64,000 bases of DNA from Paenibacillus_E qinlingensis (lineage in GTDB: Bacteria > Bacillota > Bacilli > Paenibacillales > NBRC-103111). The notes under the pieces were generated by a model. The model saw only the letters and a program-made list of their open reading frames with translations, was not told where the DNA came from and made no database searches. Location of the stretch: positions 1 to 64,000 of the forward strand of contig NZ_JAQIVH010000024.1 of NCBI RefSeq assembly GCF_028746185.1, written 5' to 3'. Below are positions 42,835 through 52,622 of this stretch, piece after piece. Each line of letters begins with the position of its first letter. The stretch's first letter is position 1. A program made the translations under genes and the position numbers.

Positions 42835-45800
42835 CTACCAGCGGAGATTACTGCACAATTTCGCCTTAATGGAAGCTTCTGCTTTCATACCGCTTTTCTT
42901 AAACAGATCTTTAATTTTCTTTTGCAGGTCGGCTTCTTTGCCCTTCACCGCCGACTTCTTAGGCTTAAGTAAATCGACACGGAAAGGTCCTGCTTCCGCT
43001 CTTAAAATAGGTCCATCTGTTCGACATTTGGTATCTAAATCCTGACCTAATTTGTAACCTGCCTGTAAATTTCCGATTCCGGCCGTCAGCTTAGCCATTG
43101 CCTCCAAGGAGAGTTCATTCTTGGCAATATCTTCGAATGGAGAAACTTCAAGTCCAAGCCCTACGCCAAACCCAGTGTCGCCGCAGGCAGATACGCCTTC
43201 CTCCGTAATGCATACTTTGCCACCAATCCCGACAACGGCATACACAGATGCTCCCACACATAATTGTCCACAAGGATCCCGGAACATAATCGGGTTGTTA
43301 TTCACATAGGCATACATATTGGTTTGTCCGCTTTCCAGAAGAATAGGATCTCTTGCTGTCCATCGACCCGAAACTGGGTCATAGTCACGGAAGCCAAAGC
43401 GCACGAGTCCCGTATCCCGATCCTCCAGACCGCCGGCATAACCAATTAGCAGCTCAAATAACGGATTCGAATCGGATTGCAAACCGCCATAACTATCATA
43501 ACGCAGCTCCTTCACGGTTACGCCGTTTTCATCCACCACCAGCTGAGGAGTGCCTACAGCGTCAGTCACCACATAGTAGCGCTTCCCAGCACGTTCCAAC
43601 GCGATGAGAAGACCCATCTCATTGTAGGAATACATTGTCGGCTGTCCGTTTGAATCTATTGATGCTGTCATCAGTTGCAAGGAATCGGGATTCCCATATA
43701 TATATTGTGTCTTACGTCCTATACTGTCTTCCTTCGCCACTCTTCGGCTTAGGCCGTCATACGTATACTTGTAGGTGCCATTCGCCAACGCGTTCATATA
43801 AGTAACGCCTGTAACGGATTGATTAGTCGTGATGCCATTCACAGCACTCGACACAGTCGCTTCCAGCAACTCACCTCGAACTCCATAGGTAAACGTATCG
43901 GAACCCCTTTGTGTAAGAAATCCGTCTGTATCGAAGCTGTAGGCAAGTGCTCCAACACGCGCTAACACATCGTGATCTCCGTAGTTGCTAACCACTTGTG
44001 CAGCACCGCTCACTTGACTTGTGATCCGATTTTTATTGGCATCATAACTGTACGCTTCCGTAACCGCTGTGCCTCCCGGATCCGTCCATGTCATGCCTTT
44101 CAGCTGTCCATCCAGATCGTACTCATAGTGAGTGTTCTCCCTGCCTTTCGCAGAATCGACGGTGATGTCCGTCACGAAACCTCTCTTATCATACGTATAG
44201 GCCGCCTTATATACCTGACTTCCCTTCAATGAATAGGTGACGCTGTCGATCTTGCCATACTTGTCGTAAGCCACTTGAATATCCATCTTGCCATCAGCTA
44301 TGGAGCTGACTGCCTTCAACGGACCGCCTCGATTGAATTGGAAAGCACCAAACTTCGTCAGGTTGTCTTCGTTATCGTATTGGAAAGGTGTGTTATACAC
44401 CACGCCACCGACCGTCATGGCTATATTCGTCATGTTGAAGAAATCGTCATAGACATAACTGAACGAAGCATTAGTTTTACCTGTCAGTACCATCGATTTG
44501 ATGTTTTCCCCTGAATATTCATAGGCAATCTTTTGTTGTCTCGAGCGGTCCGACGGCATCACACTTTCAATTGTTTTGGCAAAATCCGACTGACCCACGT
44601 ACGTAAACGTTCGCTGTATATCCGCATCGTTGATGCCAACAGGCCGCTTGCCTCCACTTGTTTCTAACACATGGTCAATGACTCGACCGCTTTGCATCGT
44701 CGTATTCACAAGATTACGGCCATTGTCATACTCCGGATTGTACCAAAGGCCTGAGCCTTCAGGGGCGAAGCCATCGAATTGCCCCAGCTTATTGAATTGC
44801 TGTTCATATTTTGAACCGTCAGGCATCGTGATCCCTGTTAGGCTGCCAAGATCATCGTATCCTTTGCGATATACCTTATTGCCAGGGGTCGTAATAGAGG
44901 CGATGCGTCCTGCAGTGTCATACTCATATGTTTTCACACTGCCGAAGGCATCGGTCTCCTTCTCAATCAGATTTTGTGCGTTATACGTGTAGCTAATCCA
45001 TTTTTCACCTTGTTGAACCCGCTCCAACCGACCAAGAGCATCGTAGAAGGATTCAATTGGGAAGAGGTCCGTTCCCGGCCAGGCCACCTTGATAACCCTG
45101 TCTTTTCCATCCAAATAGGTTTCAGTCTTCGTACCCTCTGCCGTTGTTTCCGTGAATTTATGATTTCCCCCATCGTATTGGATCGTGAATACATCACCGT
45201 TCAATGTATGCTTGACCGTATACGATACCAACTCGTTGTTATTATTGATTACTGCGGATCGTTCTTCCTTAAATGTAGTTACTTTACCGTCGGGCGAGGT
45301 GTAAGTCAGTTCCGAAACGAATGGCGTATTTTTACCGAACCTTGGATCCGTCCCGAATTTCTTACTGATCTTGGTACCGTCTGGCAGTGTTGCCATTTCA
45401 CTCTGCTCACCAATCTTCTCTGTTAACGTTCTAGCCCCGTTCGAATCTATCAACGTATACAGTGTTTTCCCGTCCGCGACCACGGTCTCGTATGTCGTAG
45501 TACGATTGCTAGGATCCGTAAAGGTAACAAGAGAACCTTTGTTGAGGATGGATTTGTGCAGCGTTTTGATGCCGCCCTCCGGATTGGTCGCCTTCACCAG
45601 CAGCCCGTTGTCATCGTAGTCGTACTGGTTCACACCTTGCACTGGATCCGTATACGCGATGAGCAGTCCTCCTTCATACTGCATCCGATAAGTCTCGCCT
45701 GCCGGGTTCGTAATGGAGCTAAGTTCCCCGCTGCTATCCACCTCTAAGATCGTTCGTTGTCCACCTGGCGCGATAATCGCTGTTGGCTTGCCTTGCGTAT

Positions 45801-48800
45801 CACGCTCTATGCGTGTCAAATTTCCACTGCGATCCGATATCGACAGGAGGCGTCCGTCATTATCATAGGAGAATGCTTTCAGTTTAGCTCCGGACAAAAC
45901 ACTTTCATTATGCAGGATCTTGCCAGTTGTTAAATCAAAAACATTAACCGACAAACCATCTTCCTCCGAAATTTCAGCTTGCAAGAGCTTAGAGCTGTCA
46001 ACCCGGTAGATGTTGCCAGAACCCGCATACAGATAACTGCCGTTATAATCTATCGTTGCCAATGAAAGATAAGCTTTAGACGTTGCTCTAGCATGCTCAA
46101 GGCTAACTTCCTCTACAATGCCATCCTTAACTTTGTATAGCTTTTCTGGTTCCCAGTTATTTTTCAATGCTGTGAACAAAATGTTTCCTTCTCCATCAAG
46201 GTACATCTTCAGCATATAAAATAGCGCCTTATTGGCAGCTACACCGTGATTAACCTCATAATTGCCCGTATACGTATTTGGTGATTTCCCTGCTATCTTG
46301 GTTATTACGCCATCTGCATTTATTTTTCTTACTCTTGAAGCATACTGCATGTGATTAAAGTTATCGTAAATGCGATCGTGAATATAAACAGAACCGTCCG
46401 GTCCTGCTATGACTGAAACTACTTCGCCAATCGTTTTCTTATTGGCCTTTCCGCTGTCTGCTCCTTCACCACTGCCCATGAACTGAATGCGGCCGTCAGT
46501 GCCAATCCGGTAAAAGATATTTTGCCTAGAAACCTGGTTGTTCCCTGACACATATAAGGATCCATCCGACGCTGCAGCCATGCTGAAGACTGTATACAAA
46601 TCCGATTCTACGGCTTTAGCCCCATCGATAATATCTCTGTTTACAGCGTTACCCGTTCCCGCAAAAACTGACCAATATATCTCGTCTGATTTCTTGAGGT
46701 ATATCTGCTTCTTCGTTGGTGAGTACCGATACACGTTCCCGAGGGAGTCTGAACTTATCAGCATGTAACTCTCAGACGGAAATTCCTCACTCTTTTGAAA
46801 GCTTCCATCATGATTAAGACGTGCAACAATTTGCGGATACCAGCCATTTTTAATACCTCCACTTGCTGTGAAATAAACGGAATTTCCAGGTCCGGGAGTT
46901 ATGATTTGACCATCGGGGCGGAAGCCATCTCCAAGCCCAGATAGATCCAGTTTGTTCAGACTTTTATGAGACACTGTTTTCTTGTTACGGTCTCCTTCAT
47001 ACATGGTATTCTCTTCGAAGCTCAGCATATGATGGGCATCCAAACTCCAGCCAGCGATTCCCACCTGCTCAAACGGATTATTTGGACTTTCCAAGGAACC
47101 ATACCAGACACGTGAAACGGGTATTGTCGTTGTCTCTCTCACTCCACCAATTACGACCCCTGATGCGCTAAGCCGTCCAAAGCTTTGCTGAAAATCACTC
47201 GTGGCTGCATAGTATTGAAAGTTGTAGTTATTCGATACGGTAACCTTGTAGGGATGTGAGCCAATCAGCTTCCGCTCATAAGCATCTATGCCATCCCACT
47301 GAAGCGTATGGGTGACATTAGGAGCCGGATTGAAGGTTTTTCTGTACGATTTACCTCCGATTTCGACTGTGACCGTCATGGAACGCAGCGAACTAGGAAT
47401 TGAATCTCCGCTGACTGGAATCGTAAGCTTCGATCTACTCTTGTATCCTGGGGTTCTCGTACTCGTATAATTCAAGTTCATTCCTGTGCCTTCAATCGGA
47501 ATCGCTTGCCCTAAGCTTTGATTCTGGCAACCAATAATGGATCCCGCTTGTTCACAAGGGTCTAACTCGTCATGCTCACTGTTCGGGTCCTGGTCAACAG
47601 GAGGCTCCGCATCAAGCGGTGGACCATATGGCCAATTGCAATCCCAAGGGGTGAAGTGTTCAATCGGAACGCGCCACAAGCTTTGACCAGCGGTGTACAT
47701 ATCAGCTAGCTGCTGTCTTTCCTTATCCGTAAAACCAAGAACGGCTAGCTTATCAGCGCTGTCAATCGCTCCATCCCCATCCGAATCAATGGTGGCAATT
47801 CCCTCGTCAACACTTAGGATGCTGATGACCTTTCCGTTGTCCGATGCAACCCATCGTCCAGCTTCACGGTCGTAATAGCCCATGGGTACAGTCTCACCAA
47901 CTGGGAATTTCAGGTAATTTTCTACATAGTAAAATAATGGTTGATTAAAGCGAACCTCGGTTGCTCCCGCTTGCACAGCCTCATCAGCTGACAATTCAAC
48001 GGCATGGGTGTAGCCGACAAAATCAGGAAGGTCACCTGGCATCGCGTTCATCCCATTCTCCCCGACGGTATATTCAGTCGCACGGAGGTGGATTTCGGTC
48101 AAAGGCACGCTAGAGCCATCCGACAACGTCATCGTTGCAGACGTCCCCTCTGGAAAAATAACCGTAGGCTGTCTAGTCCCATCTGCATCGGTTACTTGGG
48201 AGCCTTGAGCTGCTTGAACGTCAACAGCCGTATTCAAGTCAACAACCGTTACCTTCGTGTCGTATGCTTTCAGTATCACATCTGGCAGTGTCTCGTATCT
48301 CCCGGCAGTTACTGTTACTTTACGCTGAACGGGCATGTATCCCTCTTTGGTTAATTGTATCGTCAGGATACCGCCTCCGTTTACCGCTAGATCGAATATT
48401 CCGTCGGCGCGGCTCCTCGTCACGCCCAACTCATTATGGTCAAGAATACTAATCAGTACGCCTGCCAATGGCTCGCCTGCTGAATCCAGCACTTGGCCAC
48501 GAACAACAGATACAAGACTAGCTTCTATAGCTCCTTCAGCGACCCCCGTCTGCACCGGCTCACTTCCCGCATACAGAAATTGAACTGTGGAATGAAAAGT
48601 TGGCAGTGCCGTCGTCGGTATTTGCGTAGCTACCTCAACAGGATCCGGCGTACCATTCGATTCCTTCGGCGTAAGTGTGATCGGGACTGATCGGTCCGAG
48701 CGTTGACCGGCTGAATTCATTGCTGTCACGGTGAAGCTATATGCCGTCCCGTTCGTCAAGCCTGTAACGGAAGCTTCCGTCAATTTGCCCAATTGGGGGC

Positions 48801-50625
48801 CGTTTATCCAGGATACACCGTTGTCTGAGGAATAATGAACCTCATAACCCGCAAGGTTAGCCTCGCTGTTCGCCAACCATTGTAACGTAACCAGCGTATT
48901 GCCAGCCTTACCTGTTAAGCCAGAAGGTGCAGCCGGTTTCGTTCCTACTGGAGGTGCTTGCGGTGTTGCGATAAACCCAGCAGACTTCGCTGACTCGTTG
49001 CCTGATGCATCCACCGCTGTGATCGCGAATAGATACGTTACCCCGTTCGTGAGTCCACTCACAGAATACGTTGTCACGCTTCCGCCAGCTACATTGGCTC
49101 TTGATGTCCAAGTAGCACCATCGTCGGTCGACGCATACACCTTATATCCCATCAGATCGCTCTCGGTGTTCGCTGTCCAGCTTAAACTCACCACGCTATC
49201 GCCAGCCGTACCGGTTAAAGCTGCAGGAGCGATCGGCGGAGTTGTGTCACGGTTCCCATTGTTATTTCCTGTGCCTGATCCTCCGCCACTCCCCCCTCCC
49301 GAGGGAATAGGCCGTGCGCCATCTATTGAAACATGACCTATCGTTAACGATTGTCCTGCACCTAATGATGTAAACGTCTGGAGGGCGTCATATTTATGAC
49401 AGCTGCAGTCTGTTAACTGAGATTGCTCCGTATCCAGCAGCGACAGGCCTGGAAACGTAGAAGGGCTCGCTCCATAAATAGCCGCTGTTCCTCCGCCTTC
49501 TGCAACGATGCGCGACAGGCCTGCATCTTCAACGAGCGTCAAGCGATACGTCTTATCCGGCAGCACATTAGCACGGAACGTACCGTCCAAACCCGTGACT
49601 GCATAGAACGTTGGGTTGGTCGTAAACGAAAGGATTGTGCCAACCGCCGGCTTCCCGTCCACACCCAGGACGGTTCCCTCAATTTGCGCGGATGGCTGAG
49701 CGGTAAGTGCTAGATCCGTTCGTCCCTTCTCATACACGACAGACTGATAGCCTGCATACCCTTCTTTCACGACATGTACATCGTAGTCTCCATAAGGTAT
49801 TGAAGCCACCCAAGCGCCCTGCTCATCGGTACGTCCCCAGGCTTTGTACATCCGCTTCCCTTTCTCGTGGATGAATACATCAGCTGCTTGCAGAATAGAT
49901 CCATCCGTCTGGCTGACCTTGATCGTGAGCGGCGCAGATGTTACATCACCACCTACGCTCGCTAGCTTCTTAGCCCGATGAAGAATAACAGCTACTTCCG
50001 CCCGCGTTATATTCCGTTGCCCTTGGAAGGTATTATCTTCATACCCTTGCATGACACCAGCTTCGACCAAAGCAGCAACGGCTGTCTGGGCCCACGCTGG
50101 GATCAAGCTCTTGTCACTCAAGGACAAGGTCCCGGTTACCGTCTGCTGCACCACGCGATTGAGCATTACCGCTGACTCTTGGCGGCTTACTTCAGCTTCT
50201 GGTCTGAATTGGCCTGCTTCATTACCTTGGACAATGCCAAGACGAGCTGCCCGGCGAACTTCTTCCGCAAACCACTCGTGCCCGACGTCTTGGAAAGTCG
50301 GCGCTTGCGTTTCTTGCAGCTTCATGGCAGTTGATTGCACGAAGCGAAGCAGCATCGCGGCCATTTCGGCACGCGTCACAGTGCGTTCAGCTCGAAACGT
50401 ACCATCTTCGTATCCTTGGATAACACGAAGCTGTGTCATTTCGGCAATCGATTCCTTGGCCCAAGCTGGCATACGCTCCTCCGGATTCTGTATGCTTAAT
50501 CCGACATCACTGGCCACAACAACCTGCTCACCCCCGTAAGGTAGAAATACCTGAACGAACAAGGACAGGACAAGCAGCAAGGAACTCAGCCTTTTCGTCA
50601 ATAATCTGTTATTCATCAAACACAT
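42835..50625 (-). CDS. giant SLH-fn3-RHS/YD-repeat surface protein
   Basis: This is a 2596-residue exported protein. It has a signal peptide (1 to about 38), then three SLH domains (54-96, 111-155, 175-217) for wall anchoring. Next come carboxypeptidase-regulatory-like beta domains (about 225-400), a Gly/Asn linker (441-459), two fibronectin III domains (462-553, 561-652) and another carboxypeptidase-regulatory domain (about 707-785). A region with NHL-like repeats (SDGSLYVSG, PDGSVYIHD) follows, then YD/RHS repeats from about 1640 to the RHS core end DPVSGRWTARDPI...NPIMFRDPCG near 2450. The last 142 residues (from 2455) are a distinct Gly-rich then Lys-rich tip. The plan is that of WapA/teneurin-like polymorphic toxins, tethered by SLH. 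The tip matches no toxin I know. GAGGTGG precedes the ATG. Confidence 0.93.
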   Translation of the reverse strand: MCLMNNRLLTKRLSSLLLVLSLFVQVFLPYGGEQVVVASDVGLSIQNPEERMPAWAKESIAEMTQLRVIQGYEDGTFRAERTVTRAEMAAMLLRFVQSTAMKLQETQAPTFQDVGHEWFAEEVRRAARLGIVQGNEAGQFRPEAEVSRQESAVMLNRVVQQTVTGTLSLSDKSLIPAWAQTAVAALVEAGVMQGYEDNTFQGQRNITRAEVAVILHRAKKLASVGGDVTSAPLTIKVSQTDGSILQAADVFIHEKGKRMYKAWGRTDEQGAWVASIPYGDYDVHVVKEGYAGYQSVVYEKGRTDLALTAQPSAQIEGTVLGVDGKPAVGTILSFTTNPTFYAVTGLDGTFRANVLPDKTYRLTLVEDAGLSRIVAEGGGTAAIYGASPSTFPGLSLLDTEQSQLTDCSCHKYDALQTFTSLGAGQSLTIGHVSIDGARPIPSGGGSGGGSGTGNNNGNRDTTPPIAPAALTGTAGDSVVSLSWTANTESDLMGYKVYASTDDGATWTSRANVAGGSVTTYSVSGLTNGVTYLFAITAVDASGNESAKSAGFIATPQAPPVGTKPAAPSGLTGKAGNTLVTLQWLANSEANLAGYEVHYSSDNGVSWINGPQLGKLTEASVTGLTNGTAYSFTVTAMNSAGQRSDRSVPITLTPKESNGTPDPVEVATQIPTTALPTFHSTVQFLYAGSEPVQTGVAEGAIEASLVSVVRGQVLDSAGEPLAGVLISILDHNELGVTRSRADGIFDLAVNGGGILTIQLTKEGYMPVQRKVTVTAGRYETLPDVILKAYDTKVTVVDLNTAVDVQAAQGSQVTDADGTRQPTVIFPEGTSATMTLSDGSSVPLTEIHLRATEYTVGENGMNAMPGDLPDFVGYTHAVELSADEAVQAGATEVRFNQPLFYYVENYLKFPVGETVPMGYYDREAGRWVASDNGKVISILSVDEGIATIDSDGDGAIDSADKLAVLGFTDKERQQLADMYTAGQSLWRVPIEHFTPWDCNWPYGPPLDAEPPVDQDPNSEHDELDPCEQAGSIIGCQNQSLGQAIPIEGTGMNLNYTSTRTPGYKSRSKLTIPVSGDSIPSSLRSMTVTVEIGGKSYRKTFNPAPNVTHTLQWDGIDAYERKLIGSHPYKVTVSNNYNFQYYAATSDFQQSFGRLSASGVVIGGVRETTTIPVSRVWYGSLESPNNPFEQVGIAGWSLDAHHMLSFEENTMYEGDRNKKTVSHKSLNKLDLSGLGDGFRPDGQIITPGPGNSVYFTASGGIKNGWYPQIVARLNHDGSFQKSEEFPSESYMLISSDSLGNVYRYSPTKKQIYLKKSDEIYWSVFAGTGNAVNRDIIDGAKAVESDLYTVFSMAAASDGSLYVSGNNQVSRQNIFYRIGTDGRIQFMGSGEGADSGKANKKTIGEVVSVIAGPDGSVYIHDRIYDNFNHMQYASRVRKINADGVITKIAGKSPNTYTGNYEVNHGVAANKALFYMLKMYLDGEGNILFTALKNNWEPEKLYKVKDGIVEEVSLEHARATSKAYLSLATIDYNGSYLYAGSGNIYRVDSSKLLQAEISEEDGLSVNVFDLTTGKILHNESVLSGAKLKAFSYDNDGRLLSISDRSGNLTRIERDTQGKPTAIIAPGGQRTILEVDSSGELSSITNPAGETYRMQYEGGLLIAYTDPVQGVNQYDYDDNGLLVKATNPEGGIKTLHKSILNKGSLVTFTDPSNRTTTYETVVADGKTLYTLIDSNGARTLTEKIGEQSEMATLPDGTKISKKFGTDPRFGKNTPFVSELTYTSPDGKVTTFKEERSAVINNNNELVSYTVKHTLNGDVFTIQYDGGNHKFTETTAEGTKTETYLDGKDRVIKVAWPGTDLFPIESFYDALGRLERVQQGEKWISYTYNAQNLIEKETDAFGSVKTYEYDTAGRIASITTPGNKVYRKGYDDLGSLTGITMPDGSKYEQQFNKLGQFDGFAPEGSGLWYNPEYDNGRNLVNTTMQSGRVIDHVLETSGGKRPVGINDADIQRTFTYVGQSDFAKTIESVMPSDRSRQQKIAYEYSGENIKSMVLTGKTNASFSYVYDDFFNMTNIAMTVGGVVYNTPFQYDNEDNLTKFGAFQFNRGGPLKAVSSIADGKMDIQVAYDKYGKIDSVTYSLKGSQVYKAAYTYDKRGFVTDITVDSAKGRENTHYEYDLDGQLKGMTWTDPGGTAVTEAYSYDANKNRITSQVSGAAQVVSNYGDHDVLARVGALAYSFDTDGFLTQRGSDTFTYGVRGELLEATVSSAVNGITTNQSVTGVTYMNALANGTYKYTYDGLSRRVAKEDSIGRKTQYIYGNPDSLQLMTASIDSNGQPTMYSYNEMGLLIALERAGKRYYVVTDAVGTPQLVVDENGVTVKELRYDSYGGLQSDSNPLFELLIGYAGGLEDRDTGLVRFGFRDYDPVSGRWTARDPILLESGQTNMYAYVNNNPIMFRDPCGQLCVGASVYAVVGIGGKVCITEEGVSACGDTGFGVGLGLEVSPFEDIAKNELSLEAMAKLTAGIGNLQAGYKLGQDLDTKCRTDGPILRAEAGPFRVDLLKPKKSAVKGKEADLQKKIKDLFKKSGMKAEASIKAKLCSNLRW

Positions 50626-50656
50626 TTAAGCACCACCTCACTAGCTCATTCTGGAT

Positions 50657-51022
50657 TTATTTCACATAACGTGCCGCATTGATAAACAAGAATATGGCTC
50701 CAATCACAACGCAAATGCCACCAATGGACGTTGCGATAATAAATTGCGAATTTCCTGAAGAGAGCAAACCAGCCAATCCAGCCATCATGAGCGGAATACC
50801 GATCACATGCAGCCAGAAATGCCACTTACCCAACATAGAATTCGCTGCAGCAGGAAACAAGTGATAGAGGATACCGCCCAGCGCCATCGACACCCATCCC
50901 AATAAATTAATGTGTGCATGAACCGGGGATAGTGTATGGACTTCTGATATGGACATAACCATCCCCATAACGACACCAATTACAAAATAAAATGTAGACC
51001 AAACGATCATATTCCTTGCCAT
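50657..51022 (-). CDS. small four-helix membrane protein, haem-copper oxidase subunit I-like
   Basis: This is a 121-residue protein with four transmembrane segments (about 5-25, 33-57, 66-88, 95-117). The stretch VHAHINLLGWVSMALGGILYH resembles the His-containing helix II of cytochrome oxidase subunit I, and such short proteins are often annotated as cbb3 subunit I-like. It is far too short to be an oxidase. The His residues might bind haem. ATG 51022 follows AAAGGTGG at a proper distance. It is last gene of a three-gene operon with an SDR and a DUF2269 protein. Confidence 0.75.
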   Translation of the reverse strand: MARNMIVWSTFYFVIGVVMGMVMSISEVHTLSPVHAHINLLGWVSMALGGILYHLFPAAANSMLGKWHFWLHVIGIPLMMAGLAGLLSSGNSQFIIATSIGGICVVIGAIFLFINAARYVK

Positions 51023-51058
51023 ATGCATCCACCTTTATGGTTAATATTTGTCTCGGAC

Positions 51059-51811
51059 TTACCCCATTTTGATTCCACCGTTTACACTCGTACATGTACC
51101 TGTTAGGAATCGGCTTTCCTCACTGGCTAGGAAAGCAATCACACCCGACACGTCATCCGGTACAGCTACCCTCTGCAGCGGTGTCATGGCTGCAAGCTGC
51201 TGCTTAACCGACTCAGGCGTAACACTGGAAGCATCCGTTTGGACGAGTCCAGGTGAAACCACATTGGCCGTTATTCCATAGGGAGCATTCTCTAACGCTA
51301 CGTATTTGGCGAATGCATTCAATGCTGATTTAGCCGTTCCGTGTGCCCCCATGTAAGGCAGCGGCCCATCGGCTGCATCACTAGAAATGTAGATAATTCT
51401 TCCATATTCCCTGGCGATCATGCGAGGTACAATTGCTTGCGTCAACGTAAAATTCGCCTTCATCTCATCATTGAGCTTCTGAGCAAACTCCTCCCATAGC
51501 ATCCCAATCAGCGGTTTCATTACGAAGCTCATATGGGCATTGCTAACCAGAATATCGATGTCCCCAAGCGTTGTTTGAATACGAGTTACAACCTCATTTA
51601 CCTGTTCCGCATCACGCACGTCAGCCCTCGCCAGCATGGCTTCTCCACCAGCGTCGCGAATCTGATCTACGATGGCCTGCGCAGCAGCCTCTTGCTGAAT
51701 ATAATTAACGGCAACCTTAGCACCCTGCTTAGCCAGCATAAGGGCCGCAGCCGCTCCGATTCCTCTGGCCCCTCCAGATACGAAAGCTACTTTTCCAACT
51801 AAATTTGTCAT
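51059..51811 (-). CDS. SDR-family protein with altered catalytic motif
   Basis: This is a 250-residue SDR resembling 3-oxoacyl-ACP reductases (FabG/FabL). It has SGGARGIGAAAAL (cofactor loop), ADVRD, and SNAH in place of NNAG. Ser is present in YISSDAA, but the position of the catalytic Tyr is His in AHGTAK (HxxxK instead of YxxxK). The nearby Tyr lies four residues further upstream. It ends SVNGGIKMG, as FabG-like enzymes do. The loss of Tyr suggests unusual chemistry or a non-catalytic role. ATG 51811 has AGGAGG upstream. It is the middle gene of the operon. Confidence 0.86.
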   Translation of the reverse strand: MTNLVGKVAFVSGGARGIGAAAALMLAKQGAKVAVNYIQQEAAAQAIVDQIRDAGGEAMLARADVRDAEQVNEVVTRIQTTLGDIDILVSNAHMSFVMKPLIGMLWEEFAQKLNDEMKANFTLTQAIVPRMIAREYGRIIYISSDAADGPLPYMGAHGTAKSALNAFAKYVALENAPYGITANVVSPGLVQTDASSVTPESVKQQLAAMTPLQRVAVPDDVSGVIAFLASEESRFLTGTCTSVNGGIKMG

Positions 51812-51870
51812 TACCATTTCCTCCTAATATTAGATGTGCCGTTCTTTCTAAATCAGCCATTGTGTTTCAT

Positions 51871-52326
51871 TCACATTGGTTTAACAATCATAAGAATAAT
51901 TAATACCGTACCCATGATGGATGCTGTGTTGTAGAGCTTATTGGCTTTGGTAAGCAGAGCCCCTTTGTCAGCTTCTGTATCTGGATCAATTGTTTTACTT
52001 TTCTCTTCGCTCAGCCATTGATTCAACTGAGTCATGACAGGCGTCAGCATTCCCACCACCACAACCTGAATAATTACATACAGCACGAGTGAACTTAGAA
52101 TCCATAAATCCGAGAATTTCCACCCTGCCAAAGCAACGAGCGCCACACCAGAAACGACAGCAAGGGTACCTCCAATTTTCGGGAAATAGTTGAGTTGCTG
52201 AAAAAGTGCCAGAGATTGTCGAAGCTGCTCATTGTTCTGGCTCCTTCTGAGTAAAATATGACCAAAGTAAGTAGGTCCAATGCCAAGAATCGCTGACACG
52301 ATATGAATTAGAACAAGCCATTTCAT
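51871..52326 (-). CDS. DUF2269-like integral membrane protein
   Basis: This is a 151-residue protein with four transmembrane segments. The N-terminal MKWLVLIHIVSAILGIGPTYFG and the LNYFPKIGGTLAVVSGV second helix match the DUF2269/DUF2214-type pattern I know from predicted membrane proteins of unknown role. GGAGGA precedes the ATG. It is the first gene of the operon (DUF2269, SDR, oxidase-like). The adjacent LuxR-type regulator at 52623 lies on the same strand, upstream, and might regulate it. Confidence 0.75.
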   Translation of the reverse strand: MKWLVLIHIVSAILGIGPTYFGHILLRRSQNNEQLRQSLALFQQLNYFPKIGGTLAVVSGVALVALAGWKFSDLWILSSLVLYVIIQVVVVGMLTPVMTQLNQWLSEEKSKTIDPDTEADKGALLTKANKLYNTASIMGTVLIILMIVKPM

Positions 52327-52530
52327 GTGAAATCCTCCATCTTTCTTCCTATTCGCATAACATTTAGAGCTCCTGGTCGGTGTAGGCCATCATGCAATCC
52401 CCCTTTCATTCAACCACCTTAGCCAGTCAGCTCACTTAACAAGTAATTTAACATGACCATTCTGATTTCTAAATTATACGAACGTATAATATCCGACTTA
52501 TACTAGGCAAATCGATCAGGAGCAGAACCC

Positions 52531-52562
52531 AAAAAGCCCACACCCCAAAAGGGGTGTGGGCT
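52531..52562 (-). terminator. terminator of the LuxR-type regulator gene
   Basis: A perfect 12-bp stem AGCCCACACCCC/GGGGTGTGGGCT with loop TTTT and TTTT after it on the minus strand. It separates the regulator from the DUF2269 operon. The remainder of 52327-52622 carries only the leader of that operon. Confidence 0.92.
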
Positions 52563-52622
52563 TCATAAATAGGCTATATAAACAGTCTTATTCAGTCCGT
52601 GTGATGAAAAAGGGGGCAGGAG

